A stretch of DNA of 38,985 nt from Saccoglossus kowalevskii (Eukaryota; Hemichordata; Enteropneusta; Harrimaniidae): contig NW_003156751.1 of the NCBI RefSeq assembly GCF_000003605.2, positions 139,376-178,360 on the forward strand, given 5' to 3'. The position numbers and the translations under genes are program-made. Shown in pieces: positions 16,101 to 27,000 of this stretch. Below the pieces are notes generated by a model. It saw only the letters and a program-made list of their open reading frames with translations, had not been told where the DNA came from and did not search any database. Each line of letters opens with the position of its first letter. Position 1 is the stretch's first letter.

Positions 16101-19100
16101 ATAAATATGCAAATTAATACAAGCTGCCAATGTATTTTGAACAAATTAAGCGACAATATACACAACAATTTAAGATATGAGCGCCAACAAAAGTGCAACG
16201 TGTGCAATATAAACATATACACAGTCAGGCAGGTAGCTTATGTAAATTTATACAAATATAGTATTTATAATATCTAAGTAAGGATGTTCTATAAAATGTA
16301 GGTGTGTGCATTTGGGGTGGTCACACTCTGAATGAACATGGTCAAGAAAACATTCGTTTGTACTAAGCAATGCTGTAATTTAATTTGTGAACACTTAAAC
16401 ACTTTGCTGATACCACCATTGTCAATCGGTTCCAAAACATTCACTCTCTTGTGTGCTTTCAACAAAGAACAGCCAGACAGACAGTAATTTATTTCATTTT
16501 TAATATAAAGAAAACTACGTGAATAAAAAAATTAAGATGAATACGATGAAGTTGATCGATAATTGGCTAGAAAAGTCGTATTTCATTCGTTTGCATTTGT
16601 TTGGTTTACAGGGTGTTGTTTGGAACCGGACCCTGGAACGTGTGATATCAGAGGCGACATGGTAACTAGATGGTACTTTGATTGCGAGACCGGCGAATGT
16701 AAAGAATTTCAGTACAGTGGATGTGGTGGCAATGTCAATAACTTTGTTAGAAAGGCCCAGTGCGAGCATCACTGTGAGTATATTCAGTCATACCATCGTC
16801 GAAGGTATGAGTTACACATTATGTTACTTGTCAAAACGTTCCAGGAGCTATAATCTATGGAAGGTGTCAGTGTGTTCAGTTCAGTTTCATTTAATAATTC
16901 TGCTAGAGTAGGTCACTAAATTTAACAATTATTTTCACCCTCGTTTGAAGCCTCGTATCTACTAGACTGTGTATCTATGTTACCAACGCAACCATTGTTA
17001 AATGGTACGCTAAAAGATTGCAGTAGGTTTATTGTCATATGTATTATTCATATACATAGCGGGTTTTGAATATGTTGATCTTCTTACAACGGATGGTTGA
17101 TTTTAATATCTGTTCTTGCCACTGTTTTTTCGTCTTATTAGGTGTAGAATGCTGTCTCGACCCTGATCCAGGTCCGTGTGATGAGCAAACACCAGCTTGG
17201 TATTATGACCCGAGGGATGAAACGTGCAAACAGTTTGAATATGGTGGTTGCGAAGGCAACAACAATAATTATCCTTCCTGGAACGCCTGTTCGACTGCAT
17301 GTAGAGGTAATCTTGTTGAAGTATTTTTTTTATTATACTGTGCTTACTGAAGTTCACACGGTCTTTAAATGTTTACGGAATTGCGATTGTGGTGTTGACT
17401 GGGTGAGATGTATATCCTGATATCCTGAGTCGAAATCTTTTAGAAGCGTTGTGGAATGTACGCATAATAAACAATTATGTATTATTCTATTGTCAGAATT
17501 TGGTAAAAACATTACTTGTGATTTTAACTCTATGACGGCCACAGTTAGAAAGGAATGGTTGTTACATTTACTGCACCTTGCGGAAGGCGGGGCATCTGAT
17601 TTCCATTTGGAATCCCCGTGGTGCGAAGGAAACAGTGTATTTAATGATGGACACGAATATTTTAAATTTCAAACTAATTTAGATGAATGCGGAACTACAT
17701 CATACGTAAGTTATACTTATCTTATCAGTTGCCACAGTTTGCAATAAAAATAATACTTTCATTATTACGTGTAAGCTTCACTTATCTATAAACTATCTTT
17801 AGAGGATGAGAGAGAGAAAAAGAATGATACTGGGTTTGTCAAAAGCGGCCGACCTTACCCTCAGTGCATGTGCTGCAGGTTGAGATTTATTCACTTACGG
17901 ATTCAACTCGCTGACTTCACGGTTGAGGTCCGTATGCGCTTATGTTCGTCTGGGCCTGGGTTATCGCCGGAGTGAATCGCATTAAAACGATATCATACAG
18001 TCTTGCTACATAACCACAAATATGCAATATGGTTTCTGTGGCATCTACACTGTATGTAGCGACCGCAGTGACATTGTAATTTACATAGAAATGTTTTTTA
18101 AATCAGTTTTTAGAATAGCGTTTGATTATGTTGTATTGAAAATGAATAATGCCAAGTCCGAGAAGATACTTGTGACGTTCATTGTTGGACTGGTACAACA
18201 ATCAAATAAAAAGGAGCAATATTTATCTACTTAAATGAAGAATTCAACATTGTCACAGTGTTGCATTGAAAAAGGTTGTTCTTTTTTTGAATTTTCGGAA
18301 ATAAAATATTTAGTTCAATAAACATAACACTTGAACTAAAGTATATTGAAATATTTAGATAAAATGCTACTTGACCCTGGCCATTGACCTTTGGAAAATA
18401 ATTCCCAGCAAAGATAACCCACACTTAGTTCCTTGATTGACGAGATCATGCTCATGATGTGTACTATCTTACAATACAGGAGGTCCCCGTGGAAGATCGA
18501 ATTATTTATTCCAACTATGTGTACAGTCAACGAGGATCACGTGTCATTGAGATAGAGTGTTGCTATGACACAGAGTATACTATTGCTCCAATACACATTG
18601 TTGCCAATCCATGGTAAGTAGGAATTATTTCGATATATGTTTTCTACTATATTTAAACATAGCGAGATAATTTTGACAAGTTTATTAGCTTATCGTTAGC
18701 CGCAAGGTAGATCATTCGTTGTTGGTCAAAGACAAATGGCGTAAAATCAGTACCCTGCTTTTCATTACAAAAGGTTATTTTTGCCCTCCCACAGTTTCCA
18801 ATTTACAGATACTACAGTGCAGATATTGTGATCCGTGAGTGGCATATTTTCGCTAATTTTGAGAGTCTGTGAAAATCGTGAAATTTTGTAGCAGTGATAA
18901 TTTCAGTTGATTCCTAAAACCACAGTCTCAGTGACTTTCACGAAAAGCTGTCTCCGTGAACTTGAACGCCGTTGAATCATCGTTAAAATTCATAGAAACT
19001 AAAAATTTGAAATTTTTTGCATTGCACTAACACTAAAAAACGGCATGATTATGAGCGTACTCAGTACACATCGCGATGCAAAGCTAATTCTGGAGGACCA

Positions 19101-21104
19101 AACTTAAGAAAACATACATCATTCTAACAGTAGTACGAAAACTGGCAATACTTTCAAAGTTGTGGGTAATTTTCATCCAAATGTAATTTCTTTTCAGTTC
19201 TGTTACTGTAACATTGAAGGGATTTGGGACATTTAACATCACCGCCTCACTCTACGTCACAAACCTGTTCACCGAGTTATTCAACATTGACAACTTTCCA
19301 ATTATGGTATGTGATGGCGTGATCATCTACTTCGGAATTCAGCTTGTTTCCAATGACGCAAGTCTGGAAATGTTCGTAGAGAATTGTTATGCGTCAGAGA
19401 GTGATGACCCACATGACCCGGGGAGCACACACTTTCCATTAATCGTTGATGGGTAAGTGCACGAAACACACTTACAGTGAATTATAATGAACATGTAATT
19501 TGGGTAGAGGACGTTAATGACTAAAATCAAAATATTTCATGCGTTTATTGTAAAAATATTTTATACCATCAAAAATATGTGTAAAAATGTTATACAGCAC
19601 CATAAATACGATCTTATATATAAATAACACGTGTTAGCACCCTCTGTAGCATATAACGTCTACTGTAAATAGCGCCCTCTGTTGTAGATACACTTTTTAG
19701 CTCCGCTGTCGACTTTGTCGAGCGGAGCTTATCATATGAGCGATTGTCCACCGTCGCTCCGTCGTCGTTCGTGTCGACTTCTTCTTGAAAATTACAAGTC
19801 TGAATGCTTTGATACTTTGTGTACATATGCCTTGGGTAGACATCTCTTAGATTTGTTCATTTCATGATATCTTCAATTCTCTAATTTTGGTGAATATTTC
19901 TGTAATTTTTGGTTCAATTGCTTTGATATTATAAATATAGGTACTACATGTGGACCTCTTTCAGATTTGTTCATTTCATGTATCTTCAATTCTCTCATTT
20001 TGATGAATATTTTTGTAATTTTTGGTAAAAAGTGATATTTTCGACTTCTAGTTAAAAAACCGCAGGTCCAATTGCTTTGATATTACATATATAGGTACTA
20101 CATATGGACCACTCAGATTTGTTCATCTTGTAATGATATCTTCAATTCTCCAGTTTTGGTGAAGATTTTTGTAATTTTTGCTAAAAAGTGATATTTTTGA
20201 CTTCTTGTCGAAAACCGCAAGTCCAATTGCGCCCTTTGTATAGATAGGGAGGGCGCTTGTCAAATGTCCGTTGTTGTAATGTGAGTAGTAATTAATGCCA
20301 GCATAGATCTAGAATAAGCACTGAATATGAGATTCATTACACATGATAAAATACCATTTTAAGAATTAGATTGTACTGACATATATTGTTATTATTCGAT
20401 GAGCATTCACGTGTTCTCGTACCATTAACATCCGTCATCGCGTCTATTACATAACGTACCATATCTCAAAATCGACTCACCTCTGCATATTTTTTCTTTC
20501 AAGTTGTCCAGACGATGTGATTACCGTGTTCGCAACGGGGTCACCACACGTCAATCATTACGGGTGGGATGCCTATGACGTAGTTAACACAGATGACGTA
20601 GAACCAGGCGAGGAAGTTGATCTGTATATTCACTGCGCTGTGGTGGTGTGTAAATTAAACGAGATTGGAACACGTTGCGAGCAGGTAAACATAATATGAC
20701 GTCATTTTTCGGATGTAGTATCAATCAGAATGTGTAAACGCAAGATATAATAATTAAATCACACCATTATATCTCAAATAAACTGTCAACGCCATCATAC
20801 TGAATCACGTGTTATTCATCATTACTTTTCAGGGTTGCTTAAATCGTGGAAGACGTGGATACAATCAAGCATCCGGGACATCAGACAGTACCTTCATTAC
20901 CCATGGTCCTCTGCGAAAGTCTAATAAGTAAGTATGAAACAAAGTTGGTTACGATTTCATTTGGCATATTTAGCATTAAATCGTTGCTCTCGCTGGCGGC
21001 AATCCTGATATTTTCTGTTTATTCACCAGTCATGTTTTATGTTTGTATATGTGATTGTAATTTAAATCCTAATGATTTTTTTGTATTTCAGTTGTGGAAA
21101 TTAA
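13050..21104 (+). CDS. Gene 2: secreted WAP-like/VWC/Kunitz2/ZP protein
   Basis: Twelve exons: 13050-13110, 15007-15153, 15357-15429, 15949-15995, 16612-16773, 17142-17306, 17497-17705, 18480-18613, 19198-19452, 20504-20684, 20833-20927 and 21092-21104. The sum is 1542 nt, giving 513 residues plus stop. Domain order by residue: signal peptide 1-20, nine-Cys WAP-like 21-69, split VWC-like 70-109, Kunitz 110-163, Kunitz 164-218, ZP-N 219-332, ZP-C 333-510. The modular exons are phase 1; inside the ZP domain phases change to 0, 2, 2, 0 and 2. ZP domains polymerise extracellular proteins into filaments, so this is probably a matrix, egg-coat, mucus or cuticle component. There is no C-terminal membrane anchor in the predicted frame. 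A poly(A) signal follows at 21308. Exons 2-5 duplicate gene 1 exons 16-19 in order. Confidence 0.8.
15007..15153 (+). CDS. Gene 2 exon: nine-cysteine WAP-like domain
   Basis: The exon is phase 1-1, 49 codons. It encodes DDGCPCPRIP, VCLENCSPCEVT, VCC, DEDC and GCTGF. It matches the gene 1 exon at 9902-10051 in all nine cysteines and in CPCP, SPCEVT/TPCEVT and GCTGF. Acceptor CTGTAG ends at 15006; donor GTACGA at 15154. Confidence 0.75.
15357..15995 (+). CDS. Gene 2 exons: VWC-like module (split)
   Basis: Exons 15357-15429 and 15949-15995 encode GYCEHDCEFYEDRETRIDS followed by D-S-C-E-I, then C-TCVSGTWDC ... RC. The intron splits the Cys codon TG|T in phase 2, as in gene 1 module 5, its nearest relative. 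Confidence 0.8.
16612..16773 (+). CDS. Gene 2 exon: Kunitz domain 1 (eight Cys, Asp at P1)
   Basis: The exon encodes GCCLEPDPGTC, TRWYFDC, ECKEFQYSGCGGNVNNF and C-x3 up to the last Cys, whose codon is split across the exon junction (T|GT). The extra cysteines after C1 and before C3 match the gene 1 Kunitz domain. The residue after the second canonical Cys is Asp, which is not expected of a trypsin- or chymotrypsin-type inhibitor. A structural role is more likely. Confidence 0.85.
17142..17306 (+). CDS. Gene 2 exon: Kunitz domain 2 (Asp at P1)
   Basis: The exon encodes CCLDPDPGPC, AWYYDP, TCKQFEYGGCEGNNNNY and C-x3-C. It has the six canonical Kunitz cysteines plus the extra one after C1, but lacks the partner extra Cys seen in the other two domains. 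The P1 position is again Asp. There is no counterpart in gene 1, so this domain distinguishes gene 2. Confidence 0.85.
17497..18613 (+). CDS. Gene 2 exons: ZP-N subdomain
   Basis: Exons 17497-17705 (phase 1 to 0) and 18480-18613 (phase 0 to 2) encode NITCDFNSMTATV, SPWCEG, a Phe-rich strand ending LDECGTTSY, then IIYSNYVYSQ, IEIECCYDTEY. The four ZP-N cysteines (ITC, PWC, ECG, EC-CY) and the ECGT and strand motifs are clear. ZP-N drives filament formation. The intron between them (17706-18479) contains no recognisable feature. Confidence 0.9.
19198..20927 (+). CDS. Gene 2 exons: ZP-C subdomain with furin-like site
   Basis: Exons 19198-19452, 20504-20684 and 20833-20927 encode the ZP-C hallmarks: PIMVCDGVIIYFGIQL, LEMFVENCYASESDDP, PLIVDGCPDD, and VDLYIHCAVVVCKLN ... 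C. A furin-type RGRR follows. FITHGPLR, after it, matches the place of the external hydrophobic patch that blocks premature polymerisation in other ZP proteins. The three exon joins keep frame by phases 2 and 0. Confidence 0.9.
19660..20260. repeat. Intronic repeat: AGCTCCGCT palindrome plus three ~140-bp units
   Basis: A 9-bp inverted repeat AGCTCCGCT/AGCGGAGCT (19699-19707 and 19721-19729) precedes three diverged copies of a unit containing AGATTTGTTCAT, ATCTTCAATTCTC, TGTAATTTTTG and GGTACTACAT(A/G)TGGACC. A closing 7-bp inverted repeat GCGCCCT/AGGGCGC lies at 20229-20256. AGCGCCCTCTGT occurs near the left edge, so GCGCCCT-like text bounds both sides. It is probably a dispersed non-autonomous element in this genome. 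Confidence 0.6.
21092..21104 (+). CDS. Gene 2 terminal exon (tentative)
   Basis: After the donor at 20928 (AA|GTAAGT, phase 2), the acceptor TTGTATTTCAG at 21081-21091 leads to only four codons (T|TGT GGA AAT TAA), ending NCGN. Without this splice the protein stops at the donor itself (AAG TAA). Either way no membrane anchor is encoded in the predicted frame. A neighbouring frame of the same exon encodes a hydrophobic stretch, so the real end should be tested. Confidence 0.45.
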
Positions 21105-21307
21105 TGATGTGTACGTCGAACTTCGGACCGTAAAATTATTATTAATATTACAAATTATGATGTTTATTAATATTATCTTTAACTGTAACTTATACGCAAT
21201 AATACGCATAATTTTATGATGATCAAAATTGGATCATTTAAATAATCGTTCTTTAATTTATTTGGTGAAGGATATTCGTGTACCCGATATATTATAAATG
21301 TTGAATC

Positions 21308-21313
21308 AATAAA
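21308..21313 (+). terminator. Poly(A) signal, gene 2
   Basis: AATAAA about 200 bases after the gene 2 stop, in TTGAATCAATAAATCACTG. It is the first perfect hexamer downstream. Confidence 0.55.
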
Positions 21314-23364
21314 TCACTGTCACCTGCATTACCGTATAGACTTACTTTTCTGAATTTGGACGCTGTATCCCAACAGACAATTCGTAATCACAGGTTATAC
21401 CAAGACGTCGGAGTTCTGCAGATACAACATGCATTATTGTATTTGCTTACCCTATCTTTTAAGTTTCAAATTTAAACCGCTAAGATTAATTATGTTATGT
21501 TACCCCCCCCCCCAATAAAAGAAGTAGAATAGAAAGATAGTATTGTTACTACCCCAGAAGTGATCCAATAAACAGTCAGTCGGTGTACAAGTGATTACTC
21601 TGATATTTACTATATGAGGTAGTCAACTTAGATACGACTTAAAACTAAAAAAAGAGAAAATCAGGAAAAGATAACAAACTGCCACTGCCCTGGGTCCGTT
21701 AGGACATGGACCTACTTACATCAAGTTAACCTCCGAGTAAAAGAATTCGACTAAATGCAGTTTTTGTGTGGAAAATCCCTTACATACAAACACCCCACTA
21801 CAAGAAACAACTAGAACACTTTCCCCGAGTTATTTGAAACCAAAACTGTCGTTCAAAGTAAGGATTGAATCAGCGATAGTCCTGTGTAGATAGGCGACTT
21901 TCAATAGTATATAATCTATGCAATTTAATTACCTAACAGAAACAAATATTTTGTTTTGAATTAATTAACCTAATAAATTTGCATATTAGGCTATTAAGTT
22001 ACCACACAAGACATTCTTGATCGTGCCCATATATTTATAGACGAGATATAAGTATTTAAATAAACACATTTTAAATTATTGGTAAATAAAATAAACAAAT
22101 ATAAAGACATACAACTGCAAGGATTCAAATGATAAGATATAAAACATATCACATAACAAAATCCGTGCTGAAACTTACACCCAGCACCGTACACAAGTCA
22201 TAGCTTGATAACAATGTTTGCACTGACCTTTGCAGCCCTCATACCGAGTAAATACATTCTGTATCGATTACAACTCGATACACCGATTATTTACAAATAC
22301 GTTACATATCAACTTCATGAAATGCATCAACCCTAATTATAATAAAATACATGCAATTAATCTACCGATATTTACTCCCGGTATTTATCATAGGAGGGGC
22401 AGCCATTTTGAAAACTGTTTGAAATTTAGTTCAAATCCGTATTCAATAATGCTTCCCCCATAAAGCAAATATCGATAGATTAATCGCATTTGTTTGATTA
22501 TCACTTGTACGCCAGCTTAATTGTGTAGGTCACGTTTGACATTAAGATCGCCAATTAATATTATAAATTAGTCTAGTGAAAAATAAAGCTGCAAAGCTTT
22601 CTCAGGTTCAAGTTTGAAGGCTGACTGGCAGTAGATATGTCTTAAGTATGTATCCATTGTGTATATGTTTGAAATAATCTTAAGTGCAGTGATGTGAATT
22701 GTAAATCATAGAATCATGTGACATATCGGGAAAAGAGGGGAAATATAAAAACGATAGCGTCAAAACCGACTAGAACCATAATAAAGAGTCGGCCATTTGA
22801 AATCGTAGGGGTGACTGGAAGATTGATTAAAACAAATTGTAAGCTAGACACCAAGAGAAAAAAATGCATGCATGATATTGCAGATTGACAGCTCATTTTG
22901 CTTCACTTTTGGTCATGAAAAGAATATACCTTTATATGTGTCGATTCCATTTGGTGATTTTGACCACCTGACAATTCATAGATTCTGACTGCCTGGTCTA
23001 GAGCACTGACAAAGACATTGATCGACGCTCTCTATTCGCAACATTACACATGATACAGTGCAGTACATGGGAAATGCGATGGGCGTGGTCTAAATAGGTC
23101 GCTTGGCTCTTCTCACGCTGATCGTTTTTATTTTGCGGGACAGCGTTATCATATGAAAAGTTCCTTGACTAGAAAAACGTGTCACTGTCTTCTACAGGAA
23201 TCCTGGGCGTTATACATATCAAACATATCGGATTCTTGTCTCGTTCCTTAAATGTCGAATATGCGAGATTTTGAAGACCAATTGTTTTTATTCAGAACGC
23301 ATGTAACCTTGTACTGATATGCTGTATGTAAATGTATAAATATGTATTAAATACAACTAAAAAG
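21314..23364. other. Intergenic region between convergent genes 2 and 3
   Basis: Genes 2 (+) and 3 (-) point toward each other across this stretch. I see no exon. A run of eleven C lies at 21503-21513. The remainder is anonymous AT-rich sequence. Confidence 0.6.
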
Positions 23365-23370
23365 TTTATT
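23365..23370 (-). terminator. Poly(A) signal, gene 3
   Basis: TTTATT on the + strand (AATAAA on the coding strand) lies about 27 bases beyond the gene 3 stop, in a normal position for a short 3' UTR. Confidence 0.55.
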
Positions 23371-23396
23371 TAATGTTACAAAAATTATAATTTCAT

Positions 23397-24034
23397 CTAA
23401 TCAGACCCGAAGCAAGATAAAAGGTTGGGGAAATCACCGACGAATACCCTCGCTATTACTGGTGCGCCGCCACCCCGTCGCTTTTTCCGCTTTCCAGGTT
23501 GAAGTGAGTCTTCTTCTGTCATTTGATCACCTGTATTGCCTCTGTTGCTAACCGTACCAAGCTCGATCGATTCATCAGCGTCACCTATTTCCACTTGATG
23601 TGATTTGTGTGCTCTGCGTGGCGGTGAAGACGGCCGTAATCTTCTTGGTGACGTATGGTTTTTCGTTGGAGATGATTTCCTGCGATTTCTACGCGGATCA
23701 GTATTCAATTCATCAGCAGACGTAGTTCCGGTTAAAGAAACAATGACGCCATCACTATCACGTGTGTTATTGTTTTTAATCACCGTACTGGTATTTCCAT
23801 CTCTCCTGCTCTGACGTCGTCTGGAGCTTTGGGGAGAGTATTCAACATCAGGTGAAATTATTATTGCTGGTGGTTCAACTCTCTCGTTACCACTGCTGTT
23901 GCTCGACCCTTCTCCCGTTTGTTCATGACTGTCTTCAAACCTAACATCCGTATATTTACCATGTTCGTTTGGTTCCTCAGTCTGTTGTGGTGGATTTGAC
24001 ACAAAGCCAAGGTACATCTGGTCTCGTAGTATGG
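23397..24034 (-). CDS. Gene 3 exon: cytoplasmic tail
   Basis: The acceptor TTTTACACAG is followed by AILRDQMYLGFVSNPPQQ and 212 codons to a TAG at 23399-23397. Basic clusters RRRQSRR (about residues 314-320), RRNRRK (347-352), RRLR (363-366) and KRKKRR (414-419) punctuate a low-complexity acidic and Ser-rich chain. SSPTK, TSPRR and SSPPRR are proline-directed phosphosite-like. No enzymatic domain is visible. Confidence 0.8.
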
Positions 24035-27000
24035 CTGTGTAAAACACAAAACAATTGAGTCAGACAAATGTTGACACTATTTTAAGGTTATACATTTCAA
24101 ATCACCAAACATGATCGTGTAGGTTATGACAACCCCAAAAGTGTTACCCGCCCATCGAGTTTTAGTGTATCCAGTTTCAAGATCTAAAAACTGTGTTATA
24201 AACACACGAGTAAATACTGCTGAAGGAGTTCTCTTGTATCCCTTCCTCTACCCTCTAGTGGTTCCCAATTTGATTGTTTATGCCCCTCCCAGAGAAACCT
24301 GTATTTATCTAAATTGGGATATACAATTGAATTAGGCAGCTAGGATGGGAGTTATAAGAGTTAGGGGTATAGTAAAGGCATGAAAATAACAGAGCCATAA
24401 AGTTGTTAAAGGTTTTATATGAGACTCGTACACCAAATATCATTGTTTGTTTTCATGACATTCGATCACGCGCTTCGCGACAACCACCGCCCTTTAACTC
24501 TGGTCGGCGGTGTTCGTGAAAATACATTATCTTGTTTCAATTCAAATAAATTATTGCAATGTTGGCAGTTATCTGTGTCGATGAATTCGAAACAATGAAT
24601 ACATAAAATACTAGAAAAAAGTTCTGATTCATGGGAAATACGCGACCTATAAATGTGCGTTTTCAGTTCAACATACCACATACTTATTATTTATAGAGAA
24701 GTATCCGTGACGAATCGTGGTCACAATCATGATCGGGAATAGTCAAGTTCAATTAAATATCGCATGACCACCCTTTACCCACATGACTTGAGCGTTCGCA
24801 AAACAAATACTCCATTTACTCCTTCTCTATGTGTCTCTCCCAATTTGGATATTGCGAACGATCAGTTTTTATTTGCTATTTGACATCGTCCTAAAGTAAT
24901 GTACACTAAGAAGCGCCTATGGGTGTCCAATCATAGCCATGTATTTGTTGTCATGAAAATTATTACGTATATCACAGATTACACCCTTTATTCCTTTGGG
25001 TTTTTGATCCTTTTCAGCATGGTTTCTGTGCCCTTGGGAACTAAACCATATATTCTGATTTCACTTTGACACAGGGTGCTATTAGTTTCAAATCTACAAA
25101 AGTTTATTATAACAAATATATATACATGCCTATGATCTTTGTATTCTTTTTTTTAAATCTACCCCCCCCCCCGGTTTGTTAATGGTCAATAGCTGCTAGA
25201 ATTAATATCGCCACGCATATCGTATGCGATTGCTGAACATCAGAATGCTCAAAGGGGTAATGGATGTCATGGTAATCGTTATGTTATATTACGTTATGTT
25301 ATGTTATTAAAAGTTCATATTAGGTGGATGCTATGCGTCATGCCTTATACTGGTTGGCTGAATGCGTCCATGCCAAACAATCCGTTATATGTCAAATGAA
25401 ACAGAACACTCATAACACTCAAACCCTAAACACTCATACTCTGAATACTCAAACCCTAAACACTCAAAGAGGTAAAAGTGTGTTATGTGATATGCAATAT
25501 CGATTATTATACGATGACCACGATTGGTCGTGGATTGAAAAGAACATGATAATACACGAGTGTAGTGTATTCTGGTCAAGTCATTGGGGCTGGGAAGATA
25601 ACTGATTCTGTTTGTATAAATGTGAACACGTGTTTCAGGCGTTGTATTACAGGAAGATGATGATGACATTTTTTAGATTTGAAAGCCGACCACTGACATT
25701 CCTGTTAGACAAGATTTGAGACTTCGAGAACGTCAACAATTTGTATTTTCTATAAAATATGAAGTCACACTCTCCAAAACTGACACAAGTTTGACTCTGT
25801 ATCTAGATTACCAGCGACCACTATCGAGATAATACCTCGCAGGCACAACATTGACAATTCATCAGAGAATACCTCATAAGAACATGGATCGCATGTGGTG
25901 TTGTAAGCTGATTGTTGAGGGCGGAATTTAATCAATATACTAACCCATGCGTGTTATTTGCATGTCCTTCTCTACTATCTTCTTATCATTTTTCTTTATT
26001 CTGCAATACATCCAACAGATAATCCAGACCGCAAGTATGACAACCGTTGCCAAGGCTGCGCTAACACCGATGGTGATGCGCATCAACAATTCTTCTTTTT
26101 CATTCGAGTCAAGTGATAATGTTGAGTAACTCTCATTGCTAGCAAAGTTTTGTGTCGTAAATACTATTGTCGTGGCAAATTCATTGAGACAGACTTCATC
26201 CACTGGTGAAAGAATGTACATTGTGGTGATTGAATATCAAAAAAACAAAGAGCTTTTTTTGCTAATGAGAGAATTTGGCTGCTTATTCGTATTTAACTAG
26301 AACGGAAAAGTAATGTTGGATCATTGTGTATTCAAACACTCGCTACGTGTAGATAACATGGTCAATTATGGCCAATCATATTGAACAGGTGGGATGATAA
26401 TTTGCTGCTGATACTTCTAAGATGAAAGCAACTAAATGTATGATTATGACGGAATACCGATGGGGGTTATGTTATCTAGTCATGTTTAGAACAGCCATTA
26501 CTATAACTCACCCACACTGCAGTATTGTCCCAAATAACATTGTTGGCAAGTACACTCAAAATCGTTGCATTTATCGCCAGTTTCACGGCACACGCCACCA
26601 TTATTGCAAGGGCTGGTCAAACATCCATCTGATACTGAAAAGCAAACATGCAATAATATCAGATGTATTAACTATCCAATCATCCAAGCTGGGATGACTT
26701 TGGCCACAGATAGGATGACTTGGGCAAGAAACAGTGTGACTTGAATTATGGATGGGATGACCTCTACCACTGATTGGATTGATGGGTCACATATAGGGTG
26801 ACTTGAGCACAGACGACTGACCACTAAAATGATTTATAGTTTATGGACAAAGTAATATAGTTCACGTGCAGTTTGACTTGGGTCGCTGAAGGGTTTTGTA
26901 GTTTATGGTCAAGGTGACTTGGATCACGGACTGAATGACCTAGTCACTGACGGCATTGATACGTGTATTGGATCCTGTACATGAAGACTTGAGACACTAA

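Noticed and set aside
25408-25466. AAACCCTAAAC words resembling plant-type telomere repeats
   Set aside because: Only two copies, embedded in a 30-bp unit with other sequence; not a telomere tract.
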